Notes under the pieces: model-generated
What the model saw: the letters and a program-made list of their open reading frames with translations, nothing else
What the model was told of the DNA's origin: nothing
Databases searched by the model: none
Assembly (NCBI GenBank): GCA_035610835.1
Contig: CM069455.1
Span: forward strand, 18,923,874-18,987,873
Origin: Ophiura sarsii
Taxonomy: Eukaryota; Echinodermata; Ophiuroidea; Amphilepidida; Ophiuridae
DNA: 64,000 nucleotides
Direction of reading: 5' to 3'
Made by a program: the position numbers and the translations under genes
Shown here: in pieces, positions 62,715 through 64,000 of the stretch
How positions within the stretch are numbered: position 1 is the stretch's first letter
How the letters are laid out: each line of letters opens with the position of its first letter

Positions 62715-63012
62715 ATATTTTAGTCTTAACCCTAACCCCGGTTTAGGATTTTTGCTGAAAAAACACCAACTAAATCTCCGGCTCCGGGAACCTGCCGTGA
62801 TTCAATCCGGGGACCCTCCGTTCTCAAGCCCCATGTCCCACCCACTAAGCCACGGCCCTCAGCTACCCGTTCGCACAGTATACTACGCTCATTTTATAGG
62901 CTCGGTTGAGTACGTTATCGAAAACCGGCGGCGCATGGGCTTGGAGAGGGACTTAGGATTGGCATTTTTTAGCATTCAGGGGGGGGGGGGGGGGGGGGTG
63001 TAGGGTTAATAG
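62715..63012 (-). mobile_element. tRNA-derived SINE, copy 3
   Basis: On the minus strand CCGTGGCTTAGTGGGTGGGA (A-box-like) and CCCCGGATTGAATCACGG (B-box-like) are spaced as in tRNA. The element ends GGGGTTAGGGTTAAGA. A G-run of about 18 at 62981-62999 marks the other end. Confidence 0.75.
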
Positions 63013-64000
63013 TAATAATACTACAACAAATGAATATAATATAAATTCATACAAAGATAACACTTCATCTTTTTATGGTGGGTTGAAGCTCATTTGATTG
63101 TCTTAATACTTAATATTTGATTGTCGTAATACTACAAAAAATTAAAGTAATATAAATAGGGTTCGGCAGAATCCGTGATTTTTTTAAGGCAAAAACCGTG
63201 GGCAGTTTGTGTAAAATCTGTGATTTCCGTGATTAGTGTGATTTTATAAGCATGAAATCCTATATTTTAAGCGCTCAATTAAAAATATCTATTACTCAAG
63301 GGACATTAGTAAATAAATAAGTGTTAAATGTGTAACACTCTCTTATTTTGACTCAGATGTACTATAGAGCGCTGAAGTCATGTTTAGCCTCTTAATATGT
63401 ACACAGGGTCATCCTATTTAGTAATCTAGGACATTTGTCAACCTGCTTCCTCCGTTCTTAGAAAAACCACTAATAACCCAACCACATACATTCTTCCACC
63501 CTTACTTACTTTGAACCATCTCCTGATTACCTTGGGTGTAGAGTAAGAGTATCAAAAACCAGTTTATAAGCCCAAATTCATAAAACTAATCATCGATCTT
63601 AATAGTAATAACATAGCTTCTTGATATGTGGGTGCCTATTTTGTGTGACAATTCAAGTAACTTCCATCAACTTGACTTGCAACCCGCATCACTCTTGACC
63701 AATGATTCGGCGAATGCACATCCACATCATATATGTTCCTGTATAACATCTTATTACAGGTAAGCACCACTTTGTTGTTTAATGTATTTACTTGTGTATT
63801 ATTATTATTATTATTATCATTATTATTATTCCCAGTGAGACTATATGGAGTGAGGACAGGCCTAGATGATATTATTGAATTAATGAGTTGAATTATATTA
63901 TGAAAGTCAAAGAGTTGTGCATAAGGGACTTGCCACACCCTTTAATTATTTTGTCTTATTGTATGTGACGAAATGCAAGACAAAATAACTTGTTGATGTT
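63013..64000. other. Intergenic; short repeats only
   Basis: 63165-63245 has diverged direct repeats around AATCCGTGATT/ATCTGTGATTTCCGTGATT. An ATT/ATC microsatellite lies at 63797-63830. No gene is seen. Confidence 0.5.

Noticed and set aside
62683..63003. 106-residue plus-strand frame ending in a glycine run
   Set aside because: It crosses the antisense strand of a SINE and ends in its poly-G tract.
63636..63938. Asparagine-rich minus-strand frame
   Set aside because: The Asn run is an ATT/ATC microsatellite; no conserved domain and no splice context.

Overview
This is animal nuclear DNA. It is AT-rich and intron-rich, with spliced genes whose GT...AG borders can be followed exon by exon. 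It is crowded with short terminal-inverted-repeat (TIR) elements, foldback elements, tRNA-derived SINEs, minisatellites and long poly-G tracts. No bacterial-type operon, CRISPR array or functional RNA gene is visible. Protein similarity and repeat style suggest a marine invertebrate deuterostome such as an echinoderm or hemichordate. The phylum is inference only.

Two complete protein-coding genes can be assembled, and they are divergent. (1) AOPEP (aminopeptidase O, an M1 zinc aminopeptidase) lies on the minus strand from 41508 to 27361. Its 11 coding exons join without a frame break into about 814 residues, with HEISH and an 18-residue spacer to the third zinc ligand. (2) BTBD19 (BTB-BACK protein) lies on the plus strand from 47339 to 55809. 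Its 6 coding exons give about 312 residues. The 5.8 kb between the two start codons is full of TIR elements and may hold a non-coding first exon of AOPEP near 43.3-43.4 kb.

Layout: 1-27 kb is intergenic, with about twenty MITE, foldback or SINE-type elements and no convincing gene. 27-41.5 kb is AOPEP. 41.5-47.3 kb is the divergent spacer, including a hAT-derived element with a transposase N-terminal relic. 47.3-56 kb is BTBD19, whose introns hold four large foldback or palindromic elements. 56-64 kb has a 31-bp CCAAT-containing minisatellite, a mariner-like TIR element, a broken LINE fragment, a 46-bp minisatellite split by two insertions, and a SINE.

The most unusual signal is in AOPEP. 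At least three, and probably six, of its exon borders have been tandemly copied into the neighbouring intron, often with the splice site included. The clearest case is coding exon 10. Its last ~24 codons plus the CAG|GTAAGG donor occur eight times with an intact donor (the real one and seven copies), plus one decayed unit. I know of no description of recurrent splice-site-bearing arrays within one gene. All similarity statements come from reading the translations against remembered family features; no search was run.
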